Below, one piece after another: positions 1 to 9,660 of a stretch of 61,669 nucleotides of DNA (its first letter is position 1; each line of letters opens with the position of its first letter). Location of the stretch: positions 1-61,669 of the forward strand of contig DYKB01000039.1 in NCBI GenBank assembly GCA_020722815.1, in the 5' to 3' direction. This DNA is from Caldithrix sp. GTDB taxonomy: Bacteria; Zhuqueibacterota; Zhuqueibacteria; Thermofontimicrobiales; Sulfurfontimicrobiaceae. Both the position numbers and the translations under genes were made by a program. The notes below the pieces were generated by a model. The model did not search any database and had not been told where the DNA came from. It saw nothing but the letters and a program-made list of their open reading frames with translations.

Positions 1-21
1 TCAGTAAAACCGGCGACACAA

Positions 22-53
22 CAAATTTGATACTATTCCCTGTGATCGGTTAC
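22..53. repeat. Partial copy of dispersed repeat family 1 (right end)
   Basis: The stretch ending CCCTGTGATCGGTTAC matches the right terminus of the longer element at 31134-31302 (CCCTGTGAACGGTCAC) and the reverse complement of the left end of the element at 24569-24710. The preceding TTTGATAC also fits. The rest of the element probably lies beyond the window start. It sits about 90 bases upstream of the first gene. Confidence 0.65.
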
Positions 54-130
54 TTGGACTGTTATAAATAAAGCAAATTTTATTATATAATAGATACTAA
101 AAAATGTTCGTTTTCGCTGTTTTTCTCTTT

Positions 131-139
131 GAGAGGAGG
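131..139 (+). promoter_or_regulatory. Shine-Dalgarno site that fixes the start of the first receptor gene
   Basis: GAGAGGAGG lies five bases (140-143 plus spacing) before the ATG at 144. An in-frame TTG at 129 would place this site inside the coding region, so the ATG is the better start. Confidence 0.75.
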
Positions 140-143
140 TTGC

Positions 144-3100
144 ATGCGTTTTAAAAAGGGTATCTGGATAGTCCTATTTCTCATTATTGGACATTTGCTA
201 CTTATCCCTTCAAGCCACGCTGGCGTGACCGGAAAAATAGCTGGTCGGGTCATTGACTCAAATACGGGGGAACCACTTCCCGGTGCAAATGTGATGCTAA
301 AAGGTATCATACGGGAAGGGACCACCCAGTTATTCAGTCCAGAAAAAATCATGGGTTCTGCCACCGACATGAATGGAGAATACTTCATTATTAATATTCC
401 GCCCGGGACTTATGTATTGGAAACATCTTACATCGGTTATAACAAACAAACTTTTCGGAATATTAAAGTTTCCACCGATCATACAACGCGACAGGATTTT
501 AAATTAGTTCAGACGGCACTGGATGTTGGGCAGGAAGTGGTGGTTACGGCGGAGCGGGAAATGATTCGGAAGGATTTAACGGCTTCTGCAGTTTCGGTGT
601 CAAGTGAGGAAATTGAGATGCTTCCGGTACGTTCCGTGGGGGATGTGCTTGAATTACAGGCAGGCGTGGTGCGAGATGCCGGTGGTGCACTACATATTCG
701 TGGGGGCCGTTCGTCTGAAATTACTTATCTGGTCGATGGAATGCAGGTGATTGATCCGCTGAGTCGTGCTTCTGGATTATTCATTGATAACCAGGCCATT
801 CAGGAACTTCAGGCGATTACCGGAACGTTTAATGCTGAATATGGTCAGGCCCTTTCCGGCGTGGTGAATATCGTCACCAAGCAGGGGAGTGAAAATTTTC
901 GATTTAATATTACTGGTTATTTTGGTGATCATCTCAGCTATGATGAAGAGACCTATTCAGTGATGGATAATGTCGAATGGGCGAACGCTGCCGCGCGTGC
1001 TTTGACTTTTAGCGGCCGACCACTTTTTTACGATTTTTCGGATGCGCAAAGCCTGGAAGATATTCTGGTTAAGAAGACGCATTTAAAGAAAAAGACATAT
1101 TTAACCACTTATAATCCACTTACCAACCTGGATTTCCAATTTAACCTGAGTGGACCGATTCCATATACCCGTAAAAAAGTGACCTATTTCGTTTCAGGGC
1201 GTTTTCAGGATGAGCCAAGTTATACCTATGGCAAACGCTATTTCATGCCCTGGGGATATCAGAGCCCGGCCCGTGATACGGTTCACACTTTCGAATCTGC
1301 GGATAATAAATTAATGCCATTGGGTTGGTTTAAAAATTTATCACTTCAATCCAAATTATTTTATCGGCCGATTCCCTCAATGAATTTTAGTTACGGTTTA
1401 TATCTAAACGACTTTACTTCACGGGGTGGAAGCTGGTATTATAAATATGTGCCAGACGCGACGAGTACTGGCTATACCAATAGTCAAACCCATATTATCG
1501 CGCTCAATCATACCCTTTCCAGTAAAACTTTTTATGAGTTGAAAGTCAGTTATTACCAGAAAAATTATAAAAATTATCTCTATGAAGATCCGTTCGATTA
1601 TCGCTACATGCCCACCAAAAATGGTGATATCGAAAAATACGTATATGATAAACAAGAAAACGATCCGATTTCACTCACCCTTCGGAGTGATGACTTTACA
1701 TTTTTTGGTAACGATGTCGGCCGAAGTCAGAACGATGTCAGCCATTACTCCGTCAAATTTGATATGACCAGCCAGATCACCAAACGTCATCTGCTTAAGT
1801 GGGGAGTTGAAGGCCGAACGCACGATTTATTCAACGATTATTACGAGTTACAATTTGATGAAACGACTTATCGTCCCTATATTCCCAATGATAGTTCTTC
1901 GGCTTTCCATCAGAAATATCATTATAAGCCGGATGAGTTTTCGGCCTATCTTCAGGATAAAATTGAATTTCAGGAATTAATTATCAATCTTGGCATTCGC
2001 TATGATTATTTTAACTCTGATGGCATATTGCTCTCCGATCCGGCTGAACCTGAGCTTTATGACCCGTATAATCCTCAATATCGTTATGTGGGTTACGATC
2101 CCAAGGTACCCCAAGCAGAATGGGGACGCGAAACGACACCGGCGGAACGTTCACAATACTGGTATAAAAAAGCAAAGGCCAAACAGCAGATAAGCCCCCG
2201 CCTTGGTCTTTCCTTCCCAATTACTGAAAAAGGTGTCATCCACTTTTCGTATGGACACTTTTTTCAGACACCGCAACTCAGCTATCTGTATGAAAATCCC
2301 AAATTCTGGGTGGATTTAACCAAGGCAGGTGTTTCGCCGCGTATTGGCAATGCCGATATTAATGCCGAACGGACAGTGATGTATGAAATGGGTTTACAGC
2401 AGGGGCTGTGGGAAAATTTATTTTTACATGTCACAGGATTTTATCGCGATATTCGCGACTGGGTTGGAATCAGTCCGGCCATTGATACCTATCGTGGCAC
2501 CACTTATCATAAATATATCAATAATGATCATGCCACTGTTAAAGGTATCACTTTGTCTGGGCAATATCGTCAGTCTCAATTTGCGATAAATTTAGATTAC
2601 ACCTATATGGTCGCCAAAGGAACCTATTCGAATCCGGACCAGGCCTACAACAGTGCCCGCAGCCAGGAAGAACCGCTCCTCCAGCTTATCAGTCTGGACT
2701 GGGATCAACGGCATTCGTTGAATATGACCACCAGCTACAACTATCGCGGATGGAATGCGAGTCTGATAAGCTCACTCAATACAGGTTTACCGTATACACC
2801 ATCTTTTGCCCGAGGTGAATCCACTGGATCGAGTACGCAAAGTGGTTTACGCGAAAACAGTGAAGTTCGTCCCACCGTTTATAATCTCGATTTACGGGTA
2901 TCAAAACGAATCAAGCTGGGTAGTTTTTACACCGATATTTTATTGAATGTCTTTAATCTGCTGGATACGCGTAATGCTCGCAATGTCTATTCCGATACCG
3001 GTCGACCGGATTATACTTTTGAAGGGTACACCCAAATTGATCGGGATCCAGGACGTCCGGATGTCGAGATTTCCAATGTCGCTGAATATTATCAACGACC

Positions 3101-3155
3101 TGGTAATTATTATGCGCCGCGCTTTATCCAGTTAGGATTAAGTTTTGGTTTATAA
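144..3155 (+). CDS. TonB-dependent receptor, SusC-like, with N-terminal carboxypeptidase-regulatory-like domain
   Basis: Outer-membrane beta-barrel receptor of 1003 residues, expected to take up a large substrate using TonB energy. A signal peptide (residues 1 to about 26, ending SSHA) is followed by a CarboxypepD_reg-like domain at about 27-117 (GRVIDSNTGEPLPGANV). A plug domain follows at about 130-250 (LHIRGGRSSEITYLVDGM, then NAEYGQALSGVVNIVTK). The rest has alternating aromatic beta-strands to the C-terminus. The start follows the strong site at 131-139. It heads an apparent operon with a PorV-like gene and a large secreted protein, 108 and 21 bases apart. No SusD follows, unlike Bacteroidota PULs. 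A paralogue lies at 36738-39755. The substrate cannot be read from sequence. Confidence 0.9.
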   Translation: MRFKKGIWIVLFLIIGHLLLIPSSHAGVTGKIAGRVIDSNTGEPLPGANVMLKGIIREGTTQLFSPEKIMGSATDMNGEYFIINIPPGTYVLETSYIGYNKQTFRNIKVSTDHTTRQDFKLVQTALDVGQEVVVTAEREMIRKDLTASAVSVSSEEIEMLPVRSVGDVLELQAGVVRDAGGALHIRGGRSSEITYLVDGMQVIDPLSRASGLFIDNQAIQELQAITGTFNAEYGQALSGVVNIVTKQGSENFRFNITGYFGDHLSYDEETYSVMDNVEWANAAARALTFSGRPLFYDFSDAQSLEDILVKKTHLKKKTYLTTYNPLTNLDFQFNLSGPIPYTRKKVTYFVSGRFQDEPSYTYGKRYFMPWGYQSPARDTVHTFESADNKLMPLGWFKNLSLQSKLFYRPIPSMNFSYGLYLNDFTSRGGSWYYKYVPDATSTGYTNSQTHIIALNHTLSSKTFYELKVSYYQKNYKNYLYEDPFDYRYMPTKNGDIEKYVYDKQENDPISLTLRSDDFTFFGNDVGRSQNDVSHYSVKFDMTSQITKRHLLKWGVEGRTHDLFNDYYELQFDETTYRPYIPNDSSSAFHQKYHYKPDEFSAYLQDKIEFQELIINLGIRYDYFNSDGILLSDPAEPELYDPYNPQYRYVGYDPKVPQAEWGRETTPAERSQYWYKKAKAKQQISPRLGLSFPITEKGVIHFSYGHFFQTPQLSYLYENPKFWVDLTKAGVSPRIGNADINAERTVMYEMGLQQGLWENLFLHVTGFYRDIRDWVGISPAIDTYRGTTYHKYINNDHATVKGITLSGQYRQSQFAINLDYTYMVAKGTYSNPDQAYNSARSQEEPLLQLISLDWDQRHSLNMTTSYNYRGWNASLISSLNTGLPYTPSFARGESTGSSTQSGLRENSEVRPTVYNLDLRVSKRIKLGSFYTDILLNVFNLLDTRNARNVYSDTGRPDYTFEGYTQIDRDPGRPDVEISNVAEYYQRPGNYYAPRFIQLGLSFGL

Positions 3156-3263
3156 TTTAAGTTTTGCAGGCTAATAACCGACAAAACTGGTTGAATTTTA
3201 ATTCAGACCAGCCAGGTAAAATTTTAATAAATAAATTATTTAATCAAGATAAATGAGGTTAAA

Positions 3264-4295
3264 ATGGATCGACGATCACTCTTCATCATATTGATTGCCA
3301 TTTGCCTGTTGCAGGGAAGTCTGATGGCGCAAACGGTAAGTCGCGCGGGGACGACATCTGCACCATTTTTAAAAATTGGTGTTGGTGCTCGGGCGTTGGC
3401 GATGGGGGAAGCGTATGTGACCCAGGCGACTGACGTGACCGCAATTTATTGGAATCCGGGGGCCATGGGCGTCATCAACCGCAATCAATTTATTTTCAAT
3501 CATTATGAATACGTTGCCGATTTAAGTTTCGATTTCGCCGGTCTGGTACTCCAGATGCCGGGTGTTGGAATAGTCGGTTTTCAATTTACTTATCTGGGAG
3601 CGCCGGATATTGAAAGAACCACCCTGAATGATCAGGACGGAACCGGCGAAATGGTTTCCGCCAATTTCTTCTCCGCCGGCCTGAGTTTTGGACGTTCCCT
3701 GACCGATAGATTTTCAATCGGTGGAACCGCCAAATATGTTCAGGAAAATTTATGGCATTCAAAAGCGACGGGAATTGCTTTTGATATTGGTGTTCTTTAC
3801 ACGACTATTTTTAAAAATATTCATATTGGTATGTCCATCTCGAACTTTGGTACCTCCATGAGTATGAATGGTCGTGATCTCCTGATTCAACATGATATTG
3901 ATCCGACTGCCGCCGGAAATAACGAAACCATCAATGCTAATTTATCAACAGATAGTTATCCGATGCCCATTTTCTATCGTTTTGGTTTATCTTCAAATCT
4001 GGGCAAGGACATTCTGGGATTGCAGACACATGATCTTATTCTGGCTGTAGATGCTTTACATCCCAATGATAATAAGGAATATGTCAATGTCGGGACTGAA
4101 TATCAATATAATAAAATGATTGCGCTGCGTGCCGGTTATCGACAACTCTTCCTGAAAGATGCGGAAGGTGGCCTGACGTATGGATTTGGTCTGCATTTCA
4201 ATCTACGTTCTTTCGAAATCAATTTAGATTATGCCGCTGTCGATTTTGGTCGGCTGGATTATGTGAATAAATTTTCCTTAATTTTCTCCTTTTAA
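3264..4295 (+). CDS. PorV/PorQ family outer-membrane protein
   Basis: A 343-residue protein with signal peptide (cleavage near SLMAQ, about residue 22), followed by the family's N-terminal signature: FLKIGVGARALAMGEAYV and then IYWNPGAMG (about 33-68). The remainder is repeated amphipathic beta-strands ending in LIFSF, the aromatic C-terminus of a barrel protein. PorV is the T9SS outer-membrane shuttle for cargo with CTD signals, and the broader family includes FadL-like barrels. It lies between the receptor and a CTD-bearing secreted protein, which suggests a joint outer-membrane role. GAGG at about 3255 serves as ribosome binding site. A paralogue in the same kind of module is at 42049-43068. 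Confidence 0.85.
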   Translation: MDRRSLFIILIAICLLQGSLMAQTVSRAGTTSAPFLKIGVGARALAMGEAYVTQATDVTAIYWNPGAMGVINRNQFIFNHYEYVADLSFDFAGLVLQMPGVGIVGFQFTYLGAPDIERTTLNDQDGTGEMVSANFFSAGLSFGRSLTDRFSIGGTAKYVQENLWHSKATGIAFDIGVLYTTIFKNIHIGMSISNFGTSMSMNGRDLLIQHDIDPTAAGNNETINANLSTDSYPMPIFYRFGLSSNLGKDILGLQTHDLILAVDALHPNDNKEYVNVGTEYQYNKMIALRAGYRQLFLKDAEGGLTYGFGLHFNLRSFEINLDYAAVDFGRLDYVNKFSLIFSF

Positions 4296-4316
4296 TTACA
4301 AAGGTGAGGTCTGAAA

Positions 4317-7300
4317 ATGAGAAATAAAATTGTAATCAGTTTTTTAATACTCATATTGCTCATTAGCATCGCTTATTCTCAGGATGCGCATGGCGATCGC
4401 ACCAATCGTTCCCGAAATGTTCATGCCGGTAACCTGATCCGCGTGACCTATTGGAATCACGGCATGATGGGTTCGATCAAGGGTGATAATAGTATCATTT
4501 ATGGAGGTGAATGGCCGATTAACAGCAGTCTGGTGCAAATGGGAAATGCCTCAAGCTATATTATGGCGGAACTTAACGCTTTTGCCGGGATTGATTCTAT
4601 TTCTGGTGACTCAACTTTTACGACCATCACCCCGGCTGCTTTTTGTCAGGGATGGGACCCCAACATCTTTTCGCATGATGAGTTGGGTACTTTTCTTGGA
4701 TTTGAACCGCTTCCCGGCTATTTTAATGTCGATAATCCAGAGATTTATGCCCGTTCCGCCATGAGCCATCAACCAATTACCTGGCCACGATTTTGGCCGG
4801 ATAAATTAGAAGATGCAGTTGATCCGGGCTGGCGGGGCAAATGGAACGGTTATTTCGGAAAAGGCCAGTTTAATGCTGACCAGGAAAGTTACCATGTGCT
4901 CGACGATTATCCTTTTAAGAAAAAAATCCAGGGACTCGACATGCCGCTACCGATTCCATCTGAACCGGATCGTGGGGGAATTGGTTTAAAAAAATCGATT
5001 CGTGGTTTACAATGGTCAAATCCCAGCGCAGAGGATTGTATTTTCTGGATTTATGAAATTAAAAACATTGGTGAAAATCAGTTAAAAAAGACCGTTTTTG
5101 GGTTAAATGTCGGGGCTTCGATGGGGGCTGTTTTTGGTTTGAACACCGATTGGATGGACGATGCGGCGACATTTTATCGCGACATCGGCCTGACGGTGAA
5201 TTGGGATTATGATAATATTGGTACACAAGGTTATTCACCTGTGCCCTGGGTCGGTTTTGCATTCCTGGAAAGCCCAGGCAATTCTATTGATGGAATCGAT
5301 AACGATGGTGATGGTTTTATAGCACCTGGCGGCGGGAAATTAATACAAACTTCTGATTTCACGCGTTTTGTCGGTGTTGGGGAATCAATCGTATTGATAG
5401 ATTATAACACCAAAGATTATAAGCGTACCGTAGCACAAATGCCACCTGAGGGTGTCAAGATACAATTTGGCGAGATGACCTATCTCAAACAACCCAATAC
5501 CCCTTTAATTGAAGTCCCGCGGAATGGTGTTGATGATAACTTAAATGGCATTATTGATGAAGCCGATGGTGCTGAAATTACTGAAACCGGCGAAACTTAT
5601 TACCTCTATATTCAGGACCCGGTTTATAACCGTCAGAGCTATCTCGCCAAGGATTATAGTACGGGTGAGGGTTTAGCCAATCTTTTAATCGATGAACGAC
5701 GCGATGATGGCATCGATAATGATGGTGATTGGGACCCGCGATCCGATGATGTTGGACTGGATGGAGCTGAAGCTACCGGTGATCAGGGTGAAGGGAATGG
5801 TCTGCCAACCCCGGGACAGGGTGATTTACCCGGCGAACCGAGTGTAGACCGTGTTGATGTCGCTGAGTCTGATCAGATCGGTTTAACCAGTTTTATTTTC
5901 TACGAATATGGCAGTGTGACCTATTCCAATGACGAACAGATGTGGGGCGTCAATTTGCCTGGATATTTTGATGGCCATCTGGAAAATGTCGATGCGGATT
6001 ATATTTTTTCTTCCGGCTATTTCCCTTTGTTACCGGGTCAGCGCGAGGCTTTTTCGGTTGGCATGGTCTATGGCTGGAATGATGCCGATATTATTGGTAA
6101 TAAAAAGACTGTGCAGGATATTTACGATGCCAATTATAATTTTGCACTGGCCCCGCAACTGCCAACATTAACAGTTGTCCCTGGTGATGGCAAAGTGACT
6201 CTGTATTGGGATGACAAGGCAGAGGAAAGCAAAGACCGCTATCTAAATGATTATGATTTTGAAGGTTACAAAATTTATCGGGCGACAGATCCAGGTTTTA
6301 AGGATGCCATGACCAATGTCATTGACGAACAATTAGGTGCCTACAATATAAAAACACCACTCGCTGTTTTTGATAAAATTGATGGCGTTTACGGCTTCTT
6401 TCAGAAAGCGTATAGTAGTGGCGTTCAGTACTATTTAGGGTCCGAATCCGGTCTGGTACACACTTATGTTGATTCGCCGGTGGTAAATGGCAGACGATAC
6501 TACTACGCGGTCACTGCTTATGATAAAGGTTCTCTGAAAGACAATATTTTACCATCTGAAACAAGTAAATACGTCGCAATTGATGCTGCTGGGAAAATAC
6601 AGGAAAAAGGTAAAAATGTTGCGGTAGTAGTACCCGCCGCGCCTGTCGTTGGATACGTTCCGCCTGAATTTGATATTCAACCACAACATGTCGGGCCATC
6701 GAAAGTGGGAAGTGGTTTGGTTCGTTGCCGCTTCCTGGAACCGGACTCGATCAAAGAAGGTCGGAAATATGAGCTGCAATTTCTTGATAATGCTTCGGAT
6801 GGTATTGATAATGATGGTGATAAAAATATCGATGTGGCTGATCGCGATGAGTTGATTCCTCTTGAAACCACTGGTTTTATCCTGAAGGATATCACGAATG
6901 GAACCACCCCCATCGACACCGTTATTTTCAAGGATTATCGCTGGATCGATACCACCTGGACAATCATTAAAAATCTCTATGAAGATTCAGATAAGGAAAA
7001 TAGCAGTTTAAGAGCTATTTCGCATGGAATTGAATTTTACATTATGAATCCGCCAGCGGCCCCCGGTGTTGTCAATGTTGAGGATGAATATGGCCAGGGA
7101 ATTCGTAATGGAATCAAGTGGAGCCAGAATATTGATCCCAATTTTACCTACCTGCTCGATTTTGGTCGCTGGGAAAGTACGATTTATAAGAATGGTATCT
7201 TTTATCCCCGTCAATTTAAAATGGTTTTTTATGATAATATTGTCGATACTTCAACCGCTGCCGCGCTGGGATTACGTAAATTTACCACGACGATTAAAAT

Positions 7301-7961
7301 CCCTGCCAAACCATCAAATTTTAAAATTTTTGATATTTTGTCCGGGAAAGAAGTCAATTACGCTTTTCGGGAAAATCGTAAAACCGGGCCGACTCCGGCT
7401 GGCTTTTTCTCGGCGAAAGATGAAGTTTGGATATTGGAAACATTACCAACTGACACAACGATCATCTCTTTCTACCTTTTGAATAACTCTGCTGATGATT
7501 CGTTGGATTTCTATCAATATTACCATCACTATTTGGGCGAAGGAGATACGCTTTATCTTTACCCCGATTTTCAATTTACCTCAGCGAATCGTTTTCAATT
7601 TAGTACGAAGGCGCAAAAACTGGATGTTACTGCTGCAAAAGCCGGAATTGATCAAATTCGTGTCGTACCGAATCCGTATGTTGCCGCAGCTGCCTGGGAA
7701 CCAACCAATCCATTCCGATCTGGTCGTGGACCACGAAAAATTCAGTTTATCAACTTGCCGTCAAAGTGTACCATTCGAATTTTTGCAGTGGATGGCACTT
7801 TAGTTAAAACGCTGGAACATGATGCCATGCTGACCAATGGTGCTGAAGAATGGGATTTATTAACGAAAGATAATATGGATGTGGCTTATGGCCTCTATAT
7901 CTATCATGTCGATGCGCCGGATATTGGTCAACATGTTGGACGTTTTATTGTTATTAAATAA
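4317..7961 (+). CDS. Large secreted protein with FN3-like region, DxDxDG-type repeats and a T9SS-like C-terminal domain
   Basis: A 1214-residue exported protein with signal peptide at 1-21 (ending IAYSQ). Short acidic segments of the thrombospondin-type-3 kind, GIDNDGDG-like, occur near residues 325, 403, 464 and 826 and probably bind calcium. A fibronectin-III-like segment starts near 617 (GDGKVTLYWDD, GYKIYRATDPGF). The last 100 residues start with VVPNPYVAAAAWEP and end GLYIYHVDAPDIG...RFIVIK, a FlgD-like Ig fold resembling T9SS sorting domains. No catalytic domain was recognised. It follows the PorV-like gene by 21 bases and ends the operon at the terminator at 8003-8053. A shorter protein of the same plan is at 39931-41967. 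A surface-anchored, substrate-binding partner of the receptor is a reasonable guess. Confidence 0.75.
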   Translation: MRNKIVISFLILILLISIAYSQDAHGDRTNRSRNVHAGNLIRVTYWNHGMMGSIKGDNSIIYGGEWPINSSLVQMGNASSYIMAELNAFAGIDSISGDSTFTTITPAAFCQGWDPNIFSHDELGTFLGFEPLPGYFNVDNPEIYARSAMSHQPITWPRFWPDKLEDAVDPGWRGKWNGYFGKGQFNADQESYHVLDDYPFKKKIQGLDMPLPIPSEPDRGGIGLKKSIRGLQWSNPSAEDCIFWIYEIKNIGENQLKKTVFGLNVGASMGAVFGLNTDWMDDAATFYRDIGLTVNWDYDNIGTQGYSPVPWVGFAFLESPGNSIDGIDNDGDGFIAPGGGKLIQTSDFTRFVGVGESIVLIDYNTKDYKRTVAQMPPEGVKIQFGEMTYLKQPNTPLIEVPRNGVDDNLNGIIDEADGAEITETGETYYLYIQDPVYNRQSYLAKDYSTGEGLANLLIDERRDDGIDNDGDWDPRSDDVGLDGAEATGDQGEGNGLPTPGQGDLPGEPSVDRVDVAESDQIGLTSFIFYEYGSVTYSNDEQMWGVNLPGYFDGHLENVDADYIFSSGYFPLLPGQREAFSVGMVYGWNDADIIGNKKTVQDIYDANYNFALAPQLPTLTVVPGDGKVTLYWDDKAEESKDRYLNDYDFEGYKIYRATDPGFKDAMTNVIDEQLGAYNIKTPLAVFDKIDGVYGFFQKAYSSGVQYYLGSESGLVHTYVDSPVVNGRRYYYAVTAYDKGSLKDNILPSETSKYVAIDAAGKIQEKGKNVAVVVPAAPVVGYVPPEFDIQPQHVGPSKVGSGLVRCRFLEPDSIKEGRKYELQFLDNASDGIDNDGDKNIDVADRDELIPLETTGFILKDITNGTTPIDTVIFKDYRWIDTTWTIIKNLYEDSDKENSSLRAISHGIEFYIMNPPAAPGVVNVEDEYGQGIRNGIKWSQNIDPNFTYLLDFGRWESTIYKNGIFYPRQFKMVFYDNIVDTSTAAALGLRKFTTTIKIPAKPSNFKIFDILSGKEVNYAFRENRKTGPTPAGFFSAKDEVWILETLPTDTTIISFYLLNNSADDSLDFYQYYHHYLGEGDTLYLYPDFQFTSANRFQFSTKAQKLDVTAAKAGIDQIRVVPNPYVAAAAWEPTNPFRSGRGPRKIQFINLPSKCTIRIFAVDGTLVKTLEHDAMLTNGAEEWDLLTKDNMDVAYGLYIYHVDAPDIGQHVGRFIVIK

Positions 7962-8002
7962 TTTATCATTTAATTTTCATCCTTAATGTTGGGTTTGGGA
8001 GA

Positions 8003-8053
8003 ACAGCACTGTTCTGGCGGCTTATTTACAAACAGTGCTGTACTCCTTTTTTT
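8003..8053 (+). terminator. Rho-independent terminator after the first receptor operon
   Basis: Perfect 11-base inverted repeat (ACAGCACTGTT at 8003-8013, AACAGTGCTGT at 8031-8041) with a 17-base loop, followed by seven T at 8047-8053. It lies 41 bases after the stop at 7961 and before the ATG at 8070, so a longer reading of the next gene from an ATG at 7986 would run through it. Confidence 0.75.
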
Positions 8054-8069
8054 ATTTACAGGTATCCCG

Positions 8070-9503
8070 ATGAAAAATAAACCAATGCGGACAGGATTAC
8101 TACTCGTTTTTCTGGCTGTACTTATCTTTAATTGTAATCGAGATGATAAAAAGATTGTTGCCAGTTTTGGTGAACATCAAATTACGCTGGATGAATTTCG
8201 GGTCGCTTACCTGAATGTTGTGAAACAACCCAATGTTTTCGACTCAAAGAAATTACGCGAATCTTTTCTCGATGAATTGATCAATCGGCGTTTACTGGCG
8301 CAGGTAGCACAAACAAAAGAATTAAATAACAATGAAAAACTAAAACTCAATCTCGAAGCTTTTCAAAATAAATGTCTCCGGGATGAGCATTATCAGGTTA
8401 TTATTGCGCCAAAGGTGCAAATCAGTGAAAGCTTGCTTGTTAAAACCTATCAATATTCGCGGGAACAACGCCGGGTAAAACATCTTTTTTTTAATCGGAA
8501 AGAGCAAGCTGATTCAGTGTATTCTCTTTTGCAAAAGGGACTTGATTTTGATGAAGCAGCGCACCATATCTTTCAGGATACGACACTGGCGAATTCGGGT
8601 GGCGATCTGGGATGGGTCTATTGGGATCAGATGGAGTACGATCTGGCAATGGCGGTATTTGAACAGCCATTAAATCAAATTTCACAACCAGTCTCTTCAT
8701 CTTTTGGCTATCATATTATAAAAGTAATCGATTGGAAAAAAGACCCATTTATCACCAGTGAAGAACTTGTAAAAAATCGTGAACATCATTTAAATCTGCT
8801 GAAGTTGAAAATTGGTGATCGGATTGCCAATCAATACATCGAAGACATGATGAAAAAGGTGAAAATTCAGGTGAATCCCCGCGCCATGAAAATTGTCGCC
8901 GAAAAACTTGAAGTTCACTTAAAAGAGAAAGCAAATCCACTCCTGAAGCAAAGCCCGCCACGACTAACGGCAACTGAACAAGGAAATATAGAACGAAACC
9001 TCTGGAATTTACGAAACGAAGCACTGTTTTATATTGATGATAAAGTTATGACAATCGGGGAATTTGTGAGTTATTTGCCCTATATCCCCACCCAGGCATT
9101 GCATCGGAATTTTAAAACCGTAATGAACTTTGCAATTCGTGATGCGGAATTAACACGGGAAGCCAACGACTTGCATCTGGCTGATAACGCCACGGTGCGA
9201 ACAAAGGTGAAACTATTCGAAGAATATCAATTACAGCTTCTGCTTCGAAAACAAATTATCGATAGTATTAAAATAACAGATCAGGAAATTGAAGAAAAAT
9301 TCCGGGAACTATCTCAAAGTCACGATGTTAATATGTCATTCGAAGAATATCGACCGATCATTGGTGATGTTCTGCAGCGAGAGTATCGATCAACCCGTGT
9401 TCCTCAATTCATTCAACAGGAGCGCGCAAAGGTCAAAATTCAAAAAAACGTTGAAATTATTCACCAATATTATGATGCTATCAACAATCCAACGACAGAT
9501 TGA
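8070..9503 (+). CDS. Peptidylprolyl isomerase, parvulin type (SurA/PpiC-like), probable lipoprotein
   Basis: About 477 residues. A hydrophobic N-terminus ends in LIFNC (Cys22), a loose lipobox, so the protein is probably an outer-membrane or periplasmic lipoprotein. A SurA-N-like helical region follows (SFLDELINRRLLAQVA, about 65-80). One parvulin domain lies at about 135-222, with RRVKHLFF, SGGDLGWV and the closing FGYHIIKV. A long charged helical C-terminus follows. Such proteins are periplasmic chaperones and prolyl isomerases that assist outer-membrane barrel folding, fitting its place behind barrel genes. The ATG at 8070 is preferred because an upstream in-frame ATG lies before the terminator at 8003-8053 and would spoil the signal peptide. 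Confidence 0.85.
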   Translation: MKNKPMRTGLLLVFLAVLIFNCNRDDKKIVASFGEHQITLDEFRVAYLNVVKQPNVFDSKKLRESFLDELINRRLLAQVAQTKELNNNEKLKLNLEAFQNKCLRDEHYQVIIAPKVQISESLLVKTYQYSREQRRVKHLFFNRKEQADSVYSLLQKGLDFDEAAHHIFQDTTLANSGGDLGWVYWDQMEYDLAMAVFEQPLNQISQPVSSSFGYHIIKVIDWKKDPFITSEELVKNREHHLNLLKLKIGDRIANQYIEDMMKKVKIQVNPRAMKIVAEKLEVHLKEKANPLLKQSPPRLTATEQGNIERNLWNLRNEALFYIDDKVMTIGEFVSYLPYIPTQALHRNFKTVMNFAIRDAELTREANDLHLADNATVRTKVKLFEEYQLQLLLRKQIIDSIKITDQEIEEKFRELSQSHDVNMSFEEYRPIIGDVLQREYRSTRVPQFIQQERAKVKIQKNVEIIHQYYDAINNPTTD

Positions 9504-9553
9504 AAATAAACTTTAATCAACAGATTGTAAATTTATATTTTTTATGGCCTGCG

Positions 9554-9578
9554 CGCTTTTTTGCTTCGCAAAAAAGCG
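9554..9578. terminator. Strong GC-T hairpin between the PPIase and carboxypeptidase genes
   Basis: CGCTTTTTTGC pairs perfectly with GCAAAAAAGCG around a three-base loop (TTC). It starts 51 bases after the stop of the isomerase gene. No T-run follows the stem, so it may be an unusual terminator, an mRNA-stabilising hairpin or a dispersed palindrome. Confidence 0.4.
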
Positions 9579-9660
9579 GCATGGCTGTTCATCGACAAGC
9601 GTATATTCATAAAATCGTGCTGGAACAGGTATCAATTGACTATTCGGAAACGGAAACAGG

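Noticed and set aside
7986..8069. N-terminal extension of the parvulin gene from an ATG at 7986
   Set aside because: It would run through a perfect terminator hairpin and bury the signal peptide 28 residues inside the protein.
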